From Anaerolineaceae bacterium UBA6073 (GTDB lineage Bacteria > Chloroflexota > Anaerolineae > Anaerolineales > Anaerolineaceae): a stretch of 64,000 bases of DNA. Below are positions 8,369 to 18,135 of this stretch, in pieces. Position 1 is the stretch's first letter. Each line of letters begins with the position of its first letter. Made by a program: the position numbers and the translations under genes. Under the pieces are notes generated by a model. The model ran no database searches and was not told where the DNA came from. It saw only the letters and a program-made list of their open reading frames with translations. Where the stretch lies: contig DIXT01000020.1 of the NCBI GenBank assembly GCA_002436085.1, forward strand, positions 59,606 through 123,605, in the 5' to 3' direction.

Positions 8369-9753
8369 ACCTCTGTATCCACGGTCACTTCTATCAACCT
8401 CCGCGAGAAGACCCCATTTCCAATTACATTCCCGATGAAATTGGCGCGCAGCCATTCGGAAACTGGAACGAACGCATTCTGTCGGAATGTTACGCGCCAA
8501 ATGCGCGTTATGGCAGCTTCCAGAAAATCAGCTTTAATGTGGGGCCAACCCTGATGCGTTGGATGGATGACTTTGCTGCAGACACCTACGCGGACATCAT
8601 TACCCAAGAACGCTGGAATTATGAAAAATACGGTGTCGGGAACGGCATGGCGCAGAGTTACAACCACAGCATTCTGCCATTGGCGACCAAGCAGGACAAA
8701 ATCACGCAAGTGCGTTGGGGTATCAAAGATTTCGAGCTGCATTACGGGCATAAACCTGCGGGGATGTGGCTGCCTGAGACCGCTGTGGATATCGACACAC
8801 TCTGTACGCTGGCAGATAACGGCATCCAATTTACTATCCTGGCGCCCTGGCAAGTGCTGCCGGAGAATGGCGCAGCAGGACCTTACCTGATCGATTTACC
8901 TGACGGGCGGGATCCTTTTGTGGTTTTCACTTACGACCAGGAATTAAGCACCCGCGTCAGTTTCTTCCCGTCTGCTACGGTAAATGGGGATCTATTTCTG
9001 GATTGTATCCTGAGCAACCGCGCGGAAAATCCGGATGGGCTGATGCTGGTGGCCAGCGATGGCGAACTCTACGGCCACCACCAACCTTTCAGGGATCTGT
9101 TTCTTTCGTATGTATTGAACGGCGCGGCTGAGAAACGCGGCGTGCAATGGACCTATCCAGGAAAGTGGCTCAAAGAGCACACGGTTAGCTCGCGGGCAAG
9201 CCTGGTTAAGAATACCTCCTGGTCCTGCTTGCACGGGGTGGACCGCTGGCAGAAGGTATGCGGGTGTACACCGCAGGCATACTGGAAGACTCCTTTCCGG
9301 GAGGCGCTGAATCAAATTGGCGAATGGCTTGACGCGGCTTTTCTGGATGTGATTGCGCCTATATTCCCGGAACCGTGGGAACTGCGCCACAGATATATTG
9401 ATGTGATGAATCGCCAGATGAGCACAAGGGAGTTATGCCTGGAGCTTTCTGATGGAGCCTGGCGGGACCAACAGCTGGCCCGCGTTCAGGATCTGCTCTC
9501 CGCTCAGTACGAACGCCAGCGCATGTTCACTTCCTGCGGTTTTTACCACGACGAATTTCACCGCATTGAACCTCAAAACAATATTGCTTACGCCGCAAAG
9601 GCGGTTTTTCTGACCGAACGGGCAACTGGACTGGACTTAGCGCCTGCCGCTCTCGCGCTGCTTGGGCAGGTGCACAGCCAAAAAACAGGGCTGAAAGGAG
9701 ATACCGTCTTCTCTCAGACCCTGTTACGCGCAAAAGAAGAATGCGTGAGTTAG
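8365..9753 (+). CDS. Glycoside hydrolase family 57-like protein (DUF3536 type)
   Basis: A 462-residue cytoplasmic protein. The N-terminal HGHFYQPPRED is the family 57 entry motif. GMWLPETAVDIDTL carries the likely catalytic glutamate, and VASDGELYGHHQPF a candidate acid aspartate. It is shorter than the long DUF3536 proteins I know, so the C-terminal domain is partly missing or reduced. The family acts on alpha-glucans or related oligosaccharides. The ATG overlaps the stop of the epimerase-like gene. Its 3' end overlaps the opposing GH13 gene by four bases. Confidence 0.8.
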   Translation: MNLCIHGHFYQPPREDPISNYIPDEIGAQPFGNWNERILSECYAPNARYGSFQKISFNVGPTLMRWMDDFAADTYADIITQERWNYEKYGVGNGMAQSYNHSILPLATKQDKITQVRWGIKDFELHYGHKPAGMWLPETAVDIDTLCTLADNGIQFTILAPWQVLPENGAAGPYLIDLPDGRDPFVVFTYDQELSTRVSFFPSATVNGDLFLDCILSNRAENPDGLMLVASDGELYGHHQPFRDLFLSYVLNGAAEKRGVQWTYPGKWLKEHTVSSRASLVKNTSWSCLHGVDRWQKVCGCTPQAYWKTPFREALNQIGEWLDAAFLDVIAPIFPEPWELRHRYIDVMNRQMSTRELCLELSDGAWRDQQLARVQDLLSAQYERQRMFTSCGFYHDEFHRIEPQNNIAYAAKAVFLTERATGLDLAPAALALLGQVHSQKTGLKGDTVFSQTLLRAKEECVS

Positions 9754-12700
9754 CTCAGCGCGTCCTGCAGCTTTGCTAATTGATATTCAGACGTTTTCAA
9801 CCCATCCAGCAGGCGGGCAAAGAGCGGTTCTGCCAGGATATTCTTTTCCAGCAGGTCAACTGCGCTTACATCCGCTTGTGAGGCGTACCAGAGGACGGAT
9901 GCAACCCGCATGTACCAGAGCATTTCCACAAATTTTTCCTGATTGAACCACAGCACCTGGTTATACTCGTTTACTTCGATGTATTCGCGCAGCTGTTCAT
10001 CCTTCATCCATTTCTCGAACAGGGTGGCCGCTTCCAGGTCCTGGACTTCAGGCAGCCATGCTGTGTTGGTAATCATCCAGCGCACCGCCTGGCAGGCTTT
10101 CCAGGCTTCGTAGTCGCCAAATCCCAGCTGCGCAAGTGAACTGGTCACCAATCTTATGGCCGGTTCTTCATCCAGCACCTTCCGGCTGGCCGTCCGGCAT
10201 TCCTCGTCCGCACTGCTGCCGGACAAACTTGAGATGAAAGCCCAGATAAGCAGGACGAAGACGCACCGTGGATCTTCAAGCGCTTCAGCGCTGAGCGTTT
10301 GCTTGAAAAGCGGGGTCAGTTTGGTGAGGGACAGCCCTGCATTCTTGGAGAAGTGTTCCAGGTCGAGTATCTGGCGCAGGAGCTTCTCAAGGTATTGCCG
10401 GTTTTGGGGGTCAGCGCAGTCGGGAAGTTGGTTTGTCCAGCGCATCCCGGATTGAGCCCGCTCTGCAAGGTCCAGGTTTTTGGTGAGCAGCGCTTCAAGC
10501 TTGTCCGTGGAAAGCGTGTCTTTGCTGAAAGCAAAAAGGTTCCTGATGTTATCTGCGTCCAGAATTTCAGCCAGAGGCAGGAGGATTGGTCCGAGGACAA
10601 TTTCCCTGCGGGCGACGTCCAGGTTCGGGACGCCTCTGCCGTTCAAGTGGGCGTTCAGTTCTGCGTAATCTTGTCCATAGACAACTGAGAAGTCCATTAG
10701 CACTTGATGCCCGTAAGCATTAAGGCTGAAGTACATCCCACTTTCATGAATTTCCTTTGCGGACCGGATATATTCAAGATGATGCGTGTAGTCACGATAG
10801 ATCACGAACGCGTTGGGATCGTTTGGCAGACCAAGCGCCTGGGCGAGTTCGCGGGTTTCCTGGTGCGGGTTGTCGCTCTTCACGAGGAAGGGCACGGAGC
10901 TCTTAATCCTACCGGCGGTTTCCCCAAAGCGATTGTTATAAACCACTATAGCGCGCTGATCGCCATCGCTGTTAGAGTAGGCGTACACGTTTTCATCAAT
11001 TCCGCCCTGCGCGGCGTAGAAATCGTAAAGCATGAAGTTCTCGACGTTCGCGAACAGGCGGCGCCTGTGTAAAATCGGGAAGACGTCGGTTTCGTGTCGG
11101 CGGACGAGGTACGGATCGGGGCTCTCATCCCAGTACGGGCGGTAATATTCCATCCCGTATTTTTCCGCGTAGCCTTCCACTTGACCGTGTCCGTACATTG
11201 GAAGTCCAGGCATGGTGGACATCACGGTGCAAATGCCAAAGTATTTGTCCCCTTTCCCAAATTGTTCCACAGCGGTCTTTTCATCAGGATTGTTCATGAA
11301 GTTGACGTAGCGCTTGAGGATTTGCGGATCGTAAACCAGTGTGTTTTTGATAAGCTGGCGGTATTTGTCGTTCTCCTCGTTGCGCAGCATGTTCATGTAT
11401 GCGCTGTTATAAACCCTGTGCATTCCGAGCGTGCGCACAAAGTAACCCTCCATTAACCAGAAAGCTTCTGCCAACAGCAGGGTATCCGGAACTTCCTTAG
11501 CGACCCTCTCCACCACTTCCCGCCAGAATTCCTCAGGCATGGCATTGTCAAATGCCTCTTTGGTCATGGCATGATCCGCGCGCGTGGGGATGTCGCCGCC
11601 GGTGCCCGGCTGCGGGAACCATAGGCGTTGATAGTGCTTCTTGGTTAGCGTCATGGCAGCGTCAAAGCGGATGATCGGGAATTTTCGGGCAACTTCCAAA
11701 ATAGTCTGGATGACCGCTTCGCGCACCGTCGGGTCGAGGTAATTGAGTTGGGCGGTGTCATTCCAGGGCATGCTGGTGCCGTCGTTGCCGTGGTAAATGT
11801 ATTTGGTCTGCCCGTTTCTGTGATCATAGCGTTTGAACACCACAGCCGCATCGCTGCGGGTGTAGTAGTGGTCTTCGAGGTTGATGCTGACGCCGGGTTT
11901 CTTCGAAAGGTCTGGGCCATTAAAGGTATACCCAGGGAAGGGGCTGTAATCTAGGGAAATAAACCACTCTGGATGCTCGTAGACCCAATCTGAATCAATT
12001 CCCATGTGGTTGGGCACCATATCGCTAGCCAGGCGAATGCCGCGTAAACCTGCGCGGTGGCTCAGGTTGCGGTAAGCTTCCTCACCGCCCAGGCGCTCAG
12101 CAATCTGATAACGTGCCAGGGAATAAGCCGACGAGACTGCGTCCGGGTTGCCGCAGCGCTGCTTTATTTCACGGGACGCGTCGCTGCGTTCCCACAAGCC
12201 AATCAGCCATAAGCCGGTAAAGCCCCAGGCTGCAAGTCTATCCAGCGTTTCATCGGGGATTTGGTCCAGGCGCTCAATCTGGCGCTGATACTGCCTTGAA
12301 AGCTGGTTCAGCCATACAAAGCTGTTTTTGGCGATCATTACCACCCGCGGCATCCAGTCACTGTCCGGGCTGAAGCGTTCAACCTCTGAGAGCCCCAAAC
12401 CTTCCGAACGGTAATCCGGCACCATGGTCGGGCCGGGACCGCCAAAAATCGCGCGCTGTTCTTCTTTCAGGAAATCCAGGCTGCCCAACAGGCGGTAAAG
12501 ATATTTACCGAGCAGCTTTCCCCAATGCTGGCGGATGAATTCCAGCTGACCGCTGAGGGACTGCGGCACCATAATCGCGGGCGTGCGCAGCATGGTGACC
12601 AGGTCCTGCTGCTGCGGACCGAAGGTCGGTTGATGAGAAAAGAAAACTTTAATGCCATCAATCACCTGTTCGTAGGCCGTTTTCACGCGCAGGTTTTCGT

Positions 12701-13196
12701 CGTCGAAAAGCTCAACATAAATCCCCGCGGCAGGGTTACGGTTGGTAAGCCACAGCATCAGCAGCTCTTCCAGCGCGAGTTTTGTGTTCGCAACGCCCTC
12801 TGTCGTGCCGCCAAGGTAATCCTGTAATGTGAGCTGCCCCTGAAATACCTGGACTGGTGGAAACTCGCCGCAAAATGCGCTGAGGGTGGCGAGTAATTTC
12901 TCCTCACCCAGCCTGGTGGAAATGTCCATGTAGAGCGCGTCGCGCAGGTCTTTCCCGTATTCCTGATAGTACTCGGCGACGACAAGATGGAATATTTCGT
13001 CAATCAAGCCCAGCGCGTTGATTTGACCCGCTGAGACATAACCAGCATCGCCAGGGCTTTTTTGCGCGTTGATTTGCTGCGCGAACTTGCGGGCAGCCTG
13101 AAAATTGGCAAAAATGACATTGCCATTCAGCGAAAACAACAGTTGGTCAAAGCCGTATTTCTCACGGGAAAGGCGTGACACGTGGAATTCCATCAT
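9750..13196 (-). CDS. Very long alpha-amylase family (GH13) protein
   Basis: An 1148-residue protein without a signal peptide. Residues 1 to ~310 are an N-terminal helical domain I do not recognise. The barrel follows: region I SDMVPNHMG (near 391-399), nucleophile Asp512 in IIRFDAAM, acid/base Glu577 in LLLAEAFW, and a third Asp638 in FMNNPDE. The last ~250 residues are helical again. All three GH13 acids are present, so it is probably active on alpha-glucan or trehalose-like substrates, but I cannot choose one. GGAGAG precedes the ATG. Convergent with GH57, which fits a shared role in storage polysaccharide use. Confidence 0.8.
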   Translation of the reverse strand: MMEFHVSRLSREKYGFDQLLFSLNGNVIFANFQAARKFAQQINAQKSPGDAGYVSAGQINALGLIDEIFHLVVAEYYQEYGKDLRDALYMDISTRLGEEKLLATLSAFCGEFPPVQVFQGQLTLQDYLGGTTEGVANTKLALEELLMLWLTNRNPAAGIYVELFDDENLRVKTAYEQVIDGIKVFFSHQPTFGPQQQDLVTMLRTPAIMVPQSLSGQLEFIRQHWGKLLGKYLYRLLGSLDFLKEEQRAIFGGPGPTMVPDYRSEGLGLSEVERFSPDSDWMPRVVMIAKNSFVWLNQLSRQYQRQIERLDQIPDETLDRLAAWGFTGLWLIGLWERSDASREIKQRCGNPDAVSSAYSLARYQIAERLGGEEAYRNLSHRAGLRGIRLASDMVPNHMGIDSDWVYEHPEWFISLDYSPFPGYTFNGPDLSKKPGVSINLEDHYYTRSDAAVVFKRYDHRNGQTKYIYHGNDGTSMPWNDTAQLNYLDPTVREAVIQTILEVARKFPIIRFDAAMTLTKKHYQRLWFPQPGTGGDIPTRADHAMTKEAFDNAMPEEFWREVVERVAKEVPDTLLLAEAFWLMEGYFVRTLGMHRVYNSAYMNMLRNEENDKYRQLIKNTLVYDPQILKRYVNFMNNPDEKTAVEQFGKGDKYFGICTVMSTMPGLPMYGHGQVEGYAEKYGMEYYRPYWDESPDPYLVRRHETDVFPILHRRRLFANVENFMLYDFYAAQGGIDENVYAYSNSDGDQRAIVVYNNRFGETAGRIKSSVPFLVKSDNPHQETRELAQALGLPNDPNAFVIYRDYTHHLEYIRSAKEIHESGMYFSLNAYGHQVLMDFSVVYGQDYAELNAHLNGRGVPNLDVARREIVLGPILLPLAEILDADNIRNLFAFSKDTLSTDKLEALLTKNLDLAERAQSGMRWTNQLPDCADPQNRQYLEKLLRQILDLEHFSKNAGLSLTKLTPLFKQTLSAEALEDPRCVFVLLIWAFISSLSGSSADEECRTASRKVLDEEPAIRLVTSSLAQLGFGDYEAWKACQAVRWMITNTAWLPEVQDLEAATLFEKWMKDEQLREYIEVNEYNQVLWFNQEKFVEMLWYMRVASVLWYASQADVSAVDLLEKNILAEPLFARLLDGLKTSEYQLAKLQDALS

Positions 13197-13270
13197 GGAA
13201 ATCTCTCCTTTGTTGAAAGCGCAAGGGTCACCGCGCTGCAGCGGTAATTAAGTTTACCCGTGAAATTGTA

Positions 13271-14416
13271 TCATCCCTGATGAAGGATGTGGGTAATAAT
13301 ATTTGAACCTGACCCGCCGATATTTTGCGCCATGCCCCAGCGGGCGGCTTCAACCTGGGTCTGTCCTGTCTCACCGCGCAGCTGCAGCGCCACTTCCACA
13401 AGCTGGTAGAGACCCGTGGCGCCAACCGGATGCCCGCGGGCTTTGAGCCCGCCCATCGTTGCGACAGGAATCCTGCCGTTGAGCGCGATGCTGCCGTCGT
13501 TGGCAAGGCGGGGAGCCTGACCGGGATCGCAAAACCCCGCCGCTTCCAGCGAGAGGGCTGCCATAATTGAAAAGGCGTCATGATATTCAAACAGTCCGAT
13601 TTCACGCGGGGTAATACCGGCTTGCTGATAGGCTATTCGGGCGGATTTTTCAGCGGCTGACAAACGCAGCGAATTTGTGCGGTTTTGCAGTGAAATCGTA
13701 TCCGTCGCCGCGCTGGAGGCAGCCACGCTGATTCTTCTGTCTTTGGTGGGGGGAGCAGCCGTGAGATACAAGGCGGCAGCGCCGTCGCTGACCGGTGAAG
13801 CATCTAGCAAATTGATCGGCTCACATACCATGCCGGTGTGTTCATAATCCGACAGGCTGATGGCTTTTCGGAAGCGGGCGTTGGGATTAAAGACCGCGTT
13901 CGCGTGCGCGTTGATGGAGAAAGCAGCAAAATCTGAGGTTTTCCAGCCGTATTCGTACATGTAGCGCTGCATGATCAGGGCATTCAACGCTACAAATGAC
14001 ACACCAAAATCCCCTTCCAGGTCCGCATCGGCCGCGGTGGCAAGGTTGGCAGTGATTTCGGCTAGTGGTGAGTCGGTCATCTTTTCGACGCCAATCACGA
14101 GCGCTGAAGAAAGTTCGCCGGATGCTATTGCCATAAGCGCTGCCCGGAAGGCTGCCGCGCCTGAGCTGCAAGCAGATTCAAGACCGAAACCTTCCCGGTG
14201 GTGCATCCCCAGCCAATCCGCCAGTAAAGCGCCAAGTTGCAGCTGGTGATTCGCGCTGCCAGACATCATATTGCCGACGAAGATGCCTTCCGGATAGCCC
14301 AGGTTGGCATCCGCCAGCGCAAGAAGCGCAGCGTCGCCAGCCAGCTCTTTTAGTGATTTTTCCCAGTTTTCCCGGACGGGCGTCTGTCCCACCCCGGCAA
14401 TGTATATTTTCTGCAT
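13271..14416 (-). CDS. Thiolase family acyltransferase
   Basis: A 381-residue thiolase of the SCP-x/lipid-transfer-protein type. The nucleophile Cys83 lies in LESACSSGAAAF, the His of the active site in LFEYHDAFS, and the C-terminal motif GGLKARGHPVGATG is complete. It would join or split acyl-CoAs, but the physiological substrate is not set by the sequence. The usual partner (a DUF35 OB-fold protein) is not adjacent here. It is divergent from the cyclase-family gene across ~115 bases. Confidence 0.85.
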   Translation of the reverse strand: MQKIYIAGVGQTPVRENWEKSLKELAGDAALLALADANLGYPEGIFVGNMMSGSANHQLQLGALLADWLGMHHREGFGLESACSSGAAAFRAALMAIASGELSSALVIGVEKMTDSPLAEITANLATAADADLEGDFGVSFVALNALIMQRYMYEYGWKTSDFAAFSINAHANAVFNPNARFRKAISLSDYEHTGMVCEPINLLDASPVSDGAAALYLTAAPPTKDRRISVAASSAATDTISLQNRTNSLRLSAAEKSARIAYQQAGITPREIGLFEYHDAFSIMAALSLEAAGFCDPGQAPRLANDGSIALNGRIPVATMGGLKARGHPVGATGLYQLVEVALQLRGETGQTQVEAARWGMAQNIGGSGSNIITHILHQG

Positions 14417-14532
14417 CGCAACCTCTTATTTTTTGGATTACAGTAGGGATTTTATTCCAATATCCTCTCGAAAGCTCTCAAAATCATCTTCTTTCTGTAT
14501 AATTCCAGAAAAAAGCATGAATTGGAGCGCAC

Positions 14533-15165
14533 ATGAAGATTTTCGACATTAGTGTGGGGATTGATGAAAACCTGCCAGTCTGGCCTGGCGACCCAAAGCC
14601 GGAGTTATCCTGGATCGGTAGAATTTCCGCGGGGGATCTGTCTAATATCACGGCATTTAACATCGGCGCGCATACTGGAACTCATATCGATGCTCCGCTC
14701 CATTTTCTTCCAGATGGAGGCACTCTGGATTGTATTGCGCTCTCAACATTGGTAGGAGAAGCCCAGGTGCTCGAAGTACCAGAAAATGTGACCTTGATCA
14801 CAGCGGAAGTTTTGGGCAGGCTCGAAGAGATTAGCTGTGAACGGGTGCTGCTGAAGACCCGGAACAGCCATTTCTGGGCTGGCTCAGGGGGAGAATTCCG
14901 GCAGGATTTTACAGCTTTGGACACATCGGCAGCGGAATTTCTGGTGCAACGCGCTGTACGTCTGGTAGGAATTGACTACCTTTCGATTGCGCCTTTCGAG
15001 GACCCCACACCAACGCATAAGCTTCTGCTGCAAGAGCAAGTGGTTATTCTCGAAAGTATAAATTTAAGCGGAGTCACGGCTGGGATTTATCAGCTGGTAT
15101 GCCTGCCAATGAAACTGACTGGACGTGAGGCAGCGCCTGCCCGGGCGGTGCTTATCATTGAATAA
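14533..15165 (+). CDS. Cyclase family protein (kynurenine formamidase-like)
   Basis: A 210-residue metal-dependent hydrolase. The family signature HTGTHIDAPLHF supplies His47, His51, Asp53 and His57, which bind the metal. A second conserved stretch is VGIDYLSIAPFEDP with downstream LL..QEQVVILES. Family members hydrolyse N-formylkynurenine, other amides or lactones; no tryptophan genes are near, so the substrate is open. GGAG lies upstream of the ATG, and a TATAAT is found at 14498-14503. Confidence 0.85.
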   Translation: MKIFDISVGIDENLPVWPGDPKPELSWIGRISAGDLSNITAFNIGAHTGTHIDAPLHFLPDGGTLDCIALSTLVGEAQVLEVPENVTLITAEVLGRLEEISCERVLLKTRNSHFWAGSGGEFRQDFTALDTSAAEFLVQRAVRLVGIDYLSIAPFEDPTPTHKLLLQEQVVILESINLSGVTAGIYQLVCLPMKLTGREAAPARAVLIIE

Positions 15166-15197
15166 TTTTCTATATTGCGCGTAGCCAAAATAGGGCA

Positions 15198-15980
15198 TCA
15201 AGCTTCTATTGAAGGCATCGTTAAAAGGTGAAAGGCCAGGGTCTCAAGGTCCCGCGCTTTTTTTGAGCCGCCCAATTCGTCCAGAATCTCTTCCAGGTGC
15301 TCCAGAATTACGGGGTCATCGCCGATAAAACGGGAGGGGTCAATATCACCGGTGAATAGCTCTTCAAGTCCCAGCCTACTGTAAAGCTCGCTTACCATGC
15401 CGTAGCTCCACTGGTCGGAAATTTTCAACTCATCTGCCAGATCCCGGCGGCCAATCGAGAATACAATTGCCAGGCGCGCAATTTCCTCCTGATGGTCTGT
15501 CAGGCCGGGAAAGTTGCGGCCGCGGATGATCATCTTATTTGCGGGCAGTTTGTACGTATCGTTTTGCAGCGCATCCAAAACGCCGGGGGTAAACACAGTT
15601 TTGTTTTCGTAAGCGAAAGTGATCGCCCAGGCAAGCGAGGACGATATTTCATTTTTGAGAAGGTAACCGGCGAAAAGGGCGGCATCCAGCCGCAGAAACA
15701 CATTGGAGATCACCTGAGTGCCTACGCACAGAATCCGGGCGTGTTTTCCAACCAGTTCATTTAATGTGGTCAATATGCCGGGATTATCACGATAGGAATC
15801 CAGATCCACCAGGAAGAGGTCAGGCTGAGGTTGGCCAGGTTCTTTCAGCCTGGCAAAGTCAGCGTGGCAGGTGATTTCTGAGACCACCCGCGTGCGCCAA
15901 TCGCGAACCAGGAGCAGCGACATCCAATTCCGCGCGTAAATATCATCACTAACGATAGCAACCAGGATATCTTTTGCCAT
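15198..15980 (-). CDS. Response-regulator-like protein with divergent output domain
   Basis: A 260-residue protein. The N-terminal ~125 residues follow the receiver fold (ILVAIVSDD, LFLVDLDSYRD with the phospho-acceptor-like aspartate, ILCVGTQVIS). The C-terminal half has a NarL/LuxR-like HTH plan (FPGLTDHQEEIARLAIVFSI, RRDLADELKISDQWSYGMVS, YSRLGLEELF). No histidine kinase is adjacent. It is divergent from pfkA across 86 bases, so it may act on that promoter, but this is inference. The HTH is degenerate and the receiver acid pocket (SDD) is partly changed. Confidence 0.7.
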   Translation of the reverse strand: MAKDILVAIVSDDIYARNWMSLLLVRDWRTRVVSEITCHADFARLKEPGQPQPDLFLVDLDSYRDNPGILTTLNELVGKHARILCVGTQVISNVFLRLDAALFAGYLLKNEISSSLAWAITFAYENKTVFTPGVLDALQNDTYKLPANKMIIRGRNFPGLTDHQEEIARLAIVFSIGRRDLADELKISDQWSYGMVSELYSRLGLEELFTGDIDPSRFIGDDPVILEHLEEILDELGGSKKARDLETLAFHLLTMPSIEA

Positions 15981-16020
15981 ACTGACAGGATTCCTTCCAA
16001 TTTCAACTGTAGACTTGAAT

Positions 16021-16026
16021 TATAAT
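16021..16026 (+). promoter_or_regulatory. -10 element upstream of pfkA
   Basis: TATAAT lies 40 bases before the pfkA ATG. The -35 region is poor (TTCCAA/TTTCAA-like), so regulation or an activator is possible. Confidence 0.5.
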
Positions 16027-16066
16027 TGCTAAAAGTAATTACCCGTCCAGACTAGAGAGGTGCCTT

Positions 16067-17038
16067 ATGACAAAAAGAGTAGCGGTTCTGACAAGCGGCG
16101 GAGACGCCCCCGGTATGAATGCCGCCATCCGCGCGGTTGTGCGTTGTGGGGTCAGCAAAGGCTGGCAAATGTACGGCGTTCAACACGGTTATAAAGGTCT
16201 AATTTCCGGTAATATCAACGAAATGACCACCCGGGACGTCGGCGGCATAATTCAACGCGGCGGGACGATGCTGGGCAGCGCGCGCTGCCCTGAATTCCTG
16301 ACGGTTGACGGCCGTAAGCTGGCGATCAGGAATTTGAATCAGCTTGGTATAGATTCGCTGGTAGTCATCGGTGGAAATGGTTCCCAGACCGGCAGCTATG
16401 AGCTTAACCGGATGGGCTTCCCGGTGGTTGGCATCGCCTCTACCATTGACAACGACCTGTGCGGCTCAGATATCACGCTCGGGGTCGATACCGCCCTCAA
16501 TATCGCGCTGGAGGCTATTGACCGCCTGAAGGTGACTGCATCTTCGCATCAACGGGCGTTTATTCTCGAAGTAATGGGGCGTAAGTGCGGGTACATTGCT
16601 TTAATGTCCGGCATCGCTGGCGGGGCAGAAGCGATTACTCTGCCGGAAATTCCAACAGATCCGGAGGAACTGGCGCAGACCCTGCAGGCGGCTTACGAAC
16701 ATGGTAAATCACACGCGCTGGTGGTTGCCGCCGAGGGCGCGGATTATAACGCTGCCAAGCTCACCGAATTCTTTGTCGCCAACCGTGATCGGCTCGGTTT
16801 CAGCGTCCGAAGCACCATCCTCGGGCATGTTCAACGTGGGGGCACCCCCAGTGCGTATGACCGGAATTTGGGCAGCCGCTTTGGTCTCGGCGCAATCGAA
16901 GCGCTGGAACGCGGCGAAACCGGTGTCTTGGTAGGTCAGATTGCGTCAAAAATCACCACCACACCGCTTGAGGATGTGATTGGCAAAACAAAGGGATTGG
17001 ATATGGAAATGGTTCGTCTGGCTAAGATGCTGGATTAA
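16067..17038 (+). CDS. pfkA: 6-phosphofructokinase
   Basis: A 323-residue enzyme that phosphorylates fructose 6-phosphate, the committed step of glycolysis. The sequence shows GGDAPGMNAAIRAVV, the catalytic ASTIDNDLCGSD, EVMGRKCGYIA and ILGHVQRGGTPSAYDR. The loop that normally reads GGDGS (E. coli Asp103-Gly104) is GGNGS here (Asn104, Gly105), so the Mg-ATP aspartate is replaced. The glycine kept beside it points to ATP rather than pyrophosphate use, but the phosphodonor should be tested. GAGAGG precedes the ATG. The 3' end overlaps prfB by four bases. Confidence 0.92.
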   Translation: MTKRVAVLTSGGDAPGMNAAIRAVVRCGVSKGWQMYGVQHGYKGLISGNINEMTTRDVGGIIQRGGTMLGSARCPEFLTVDGRKLAIRNLNQLGIDSLVVIGGNGSQTGSYELNRMGFPVVGIASTIDNDLCGSDITLGVDTALNIALEAIDRLKVTASSHQRAFILEVMGRKCGYIALMSGIAGGAEAITLPEIPTDPEELAQTLQAAYEHGKSHALVVAAEGADYNAAKLTEFFVANRDRLGFSVRSTILGHVQRGGTPSAYDRNLGSRFGLGAIEALERGETGVLVGQIASKITTTPLEDVIGKTKGLDMEMVRLAKMLD

Positions 17039-18118
17039 GCCTTTTTCATTCTCAAATACGCTTCAATAAAACCGTCAATACTCCCGTCGAGCACGCCCTG
17101 GGTATTGGCGGTTTCGTATTCCGTGCGGTGGTCTTTAACCATTTGGTAGGGGTGAAGCACGTACGAACGGATCTGGCTGCCCCATTCCACCTTTTTAAAT
17201 TCTCCCTTGAGTTCCGCTACGACCTCATCATGCGCCTGCATCTGAAGCTCAAATAAGCGGGAACGCAGCACTTTCAGCGCGTTTTCCCTGTTTTGGGTCT
17301 GTGAGCGTTCGTTCTGGCAGGTTACGACCAAGCCGGAGGGCAGATGCACGATACGTACGGCGGTCATGTTCTTTTGCACGTTTTGCCCGCCAGCCCCGGA
17401 GGACTTATACACCTCGATATTGATGTCTTCCGGACGGATCACGACTTCATCATTGTCCTCAAGCTCCGGCAGCACTTCCACCAACGCGAATGAGGTGTGC
17501 CGGCGGTGAGCCGCATCAAAAGGGGACAGTCGCACAAGCCGGTGGACGCCTTTTTCAGATATTAAATACCCGTAAGCGAGTTTACCTTGCACCAGGATGG
17601 TTACGGATTTTATGCCGGCTTCTTCTCCAACGGTTCGGTCGAGAATTTCGGTTTTAAAGCCGCGCTGTTCTGCCCAACGCAGGTACATCCGCTCCAGCAT
17701 AGCGGCCCAATCCTGGGAATCGGTGCCGCCAGCGCCGGAATGCACGGCCAGCAGGGCGTTGCCGTGGTCATACTTACCGGAAAGCAGCAGTTCCGTTTCT
17801 TTTTTTGCCAGCGTCTTTTCCAGCTCATCGACCTGAGCGATAATCTCATCCATGAGCGAACTATCGTCCATCTCCGCAAGAGATTTCAGGTCCTGGATAT
17901 CTGCGGCAAGCGCCTGCCACTCTTCCACAACCCCGGAGAGTTCGGAGACGCGTTTCATGACCTGCTGGGCGCTATCAGGATTATTCCAAAAATCGGGGTG
18001 TTCTGCGTTCGTCTGGAGATTCTTTAGTTCTGAAAGCTTTGCCGGGAGGTCAAAGATGCTCCTGAAGGGAGCGGCATTGCGCTTCGATTGTTTCTATGCG
18101 GTTGGCAAGGTCAGACAT
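17035..18118 (-). CDS. prfB: Peptide chain release factor 2, needs +1 frameshift
   Basis: RF2 ends translation at UGA and UAA. The gene starts with ATG at 18118 (GGAG eight bases upstream), reads 22 codons, meets an in-frame TGA at 18052-18050, and continues in the +1 frame from GAC at 18051 to 17035, giving 360 residues (E. coli 365). The main frame shows the SPF recognition tripeptide (VRLSPFDAAHRRH) and the catalytic SSGAGGQNVQKN (GGQ). A naive annotation would begin at the Met at 17958 and lose 53 residues. It follows ftsY by 17 bases on the same strand. Confidence 0.95.
18045..18066 (-). promoter_or_regulatory. RF2 programmed +1 frameshift site
   Basis: The classic autoregulatory signal CTT-TGA-C is present (CTT at 18055-18053, TGA at 18052-18050). 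An internal Shine-Dalgarno CAGGAG lies three bases before the CTT. When RF2 is scarce the ribosome pauses at UGA and slips +1 to make more RF2. Confidence 0.95.
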
Positions 18119-18135
18119 AAAGTTTCTCCGTAAAA

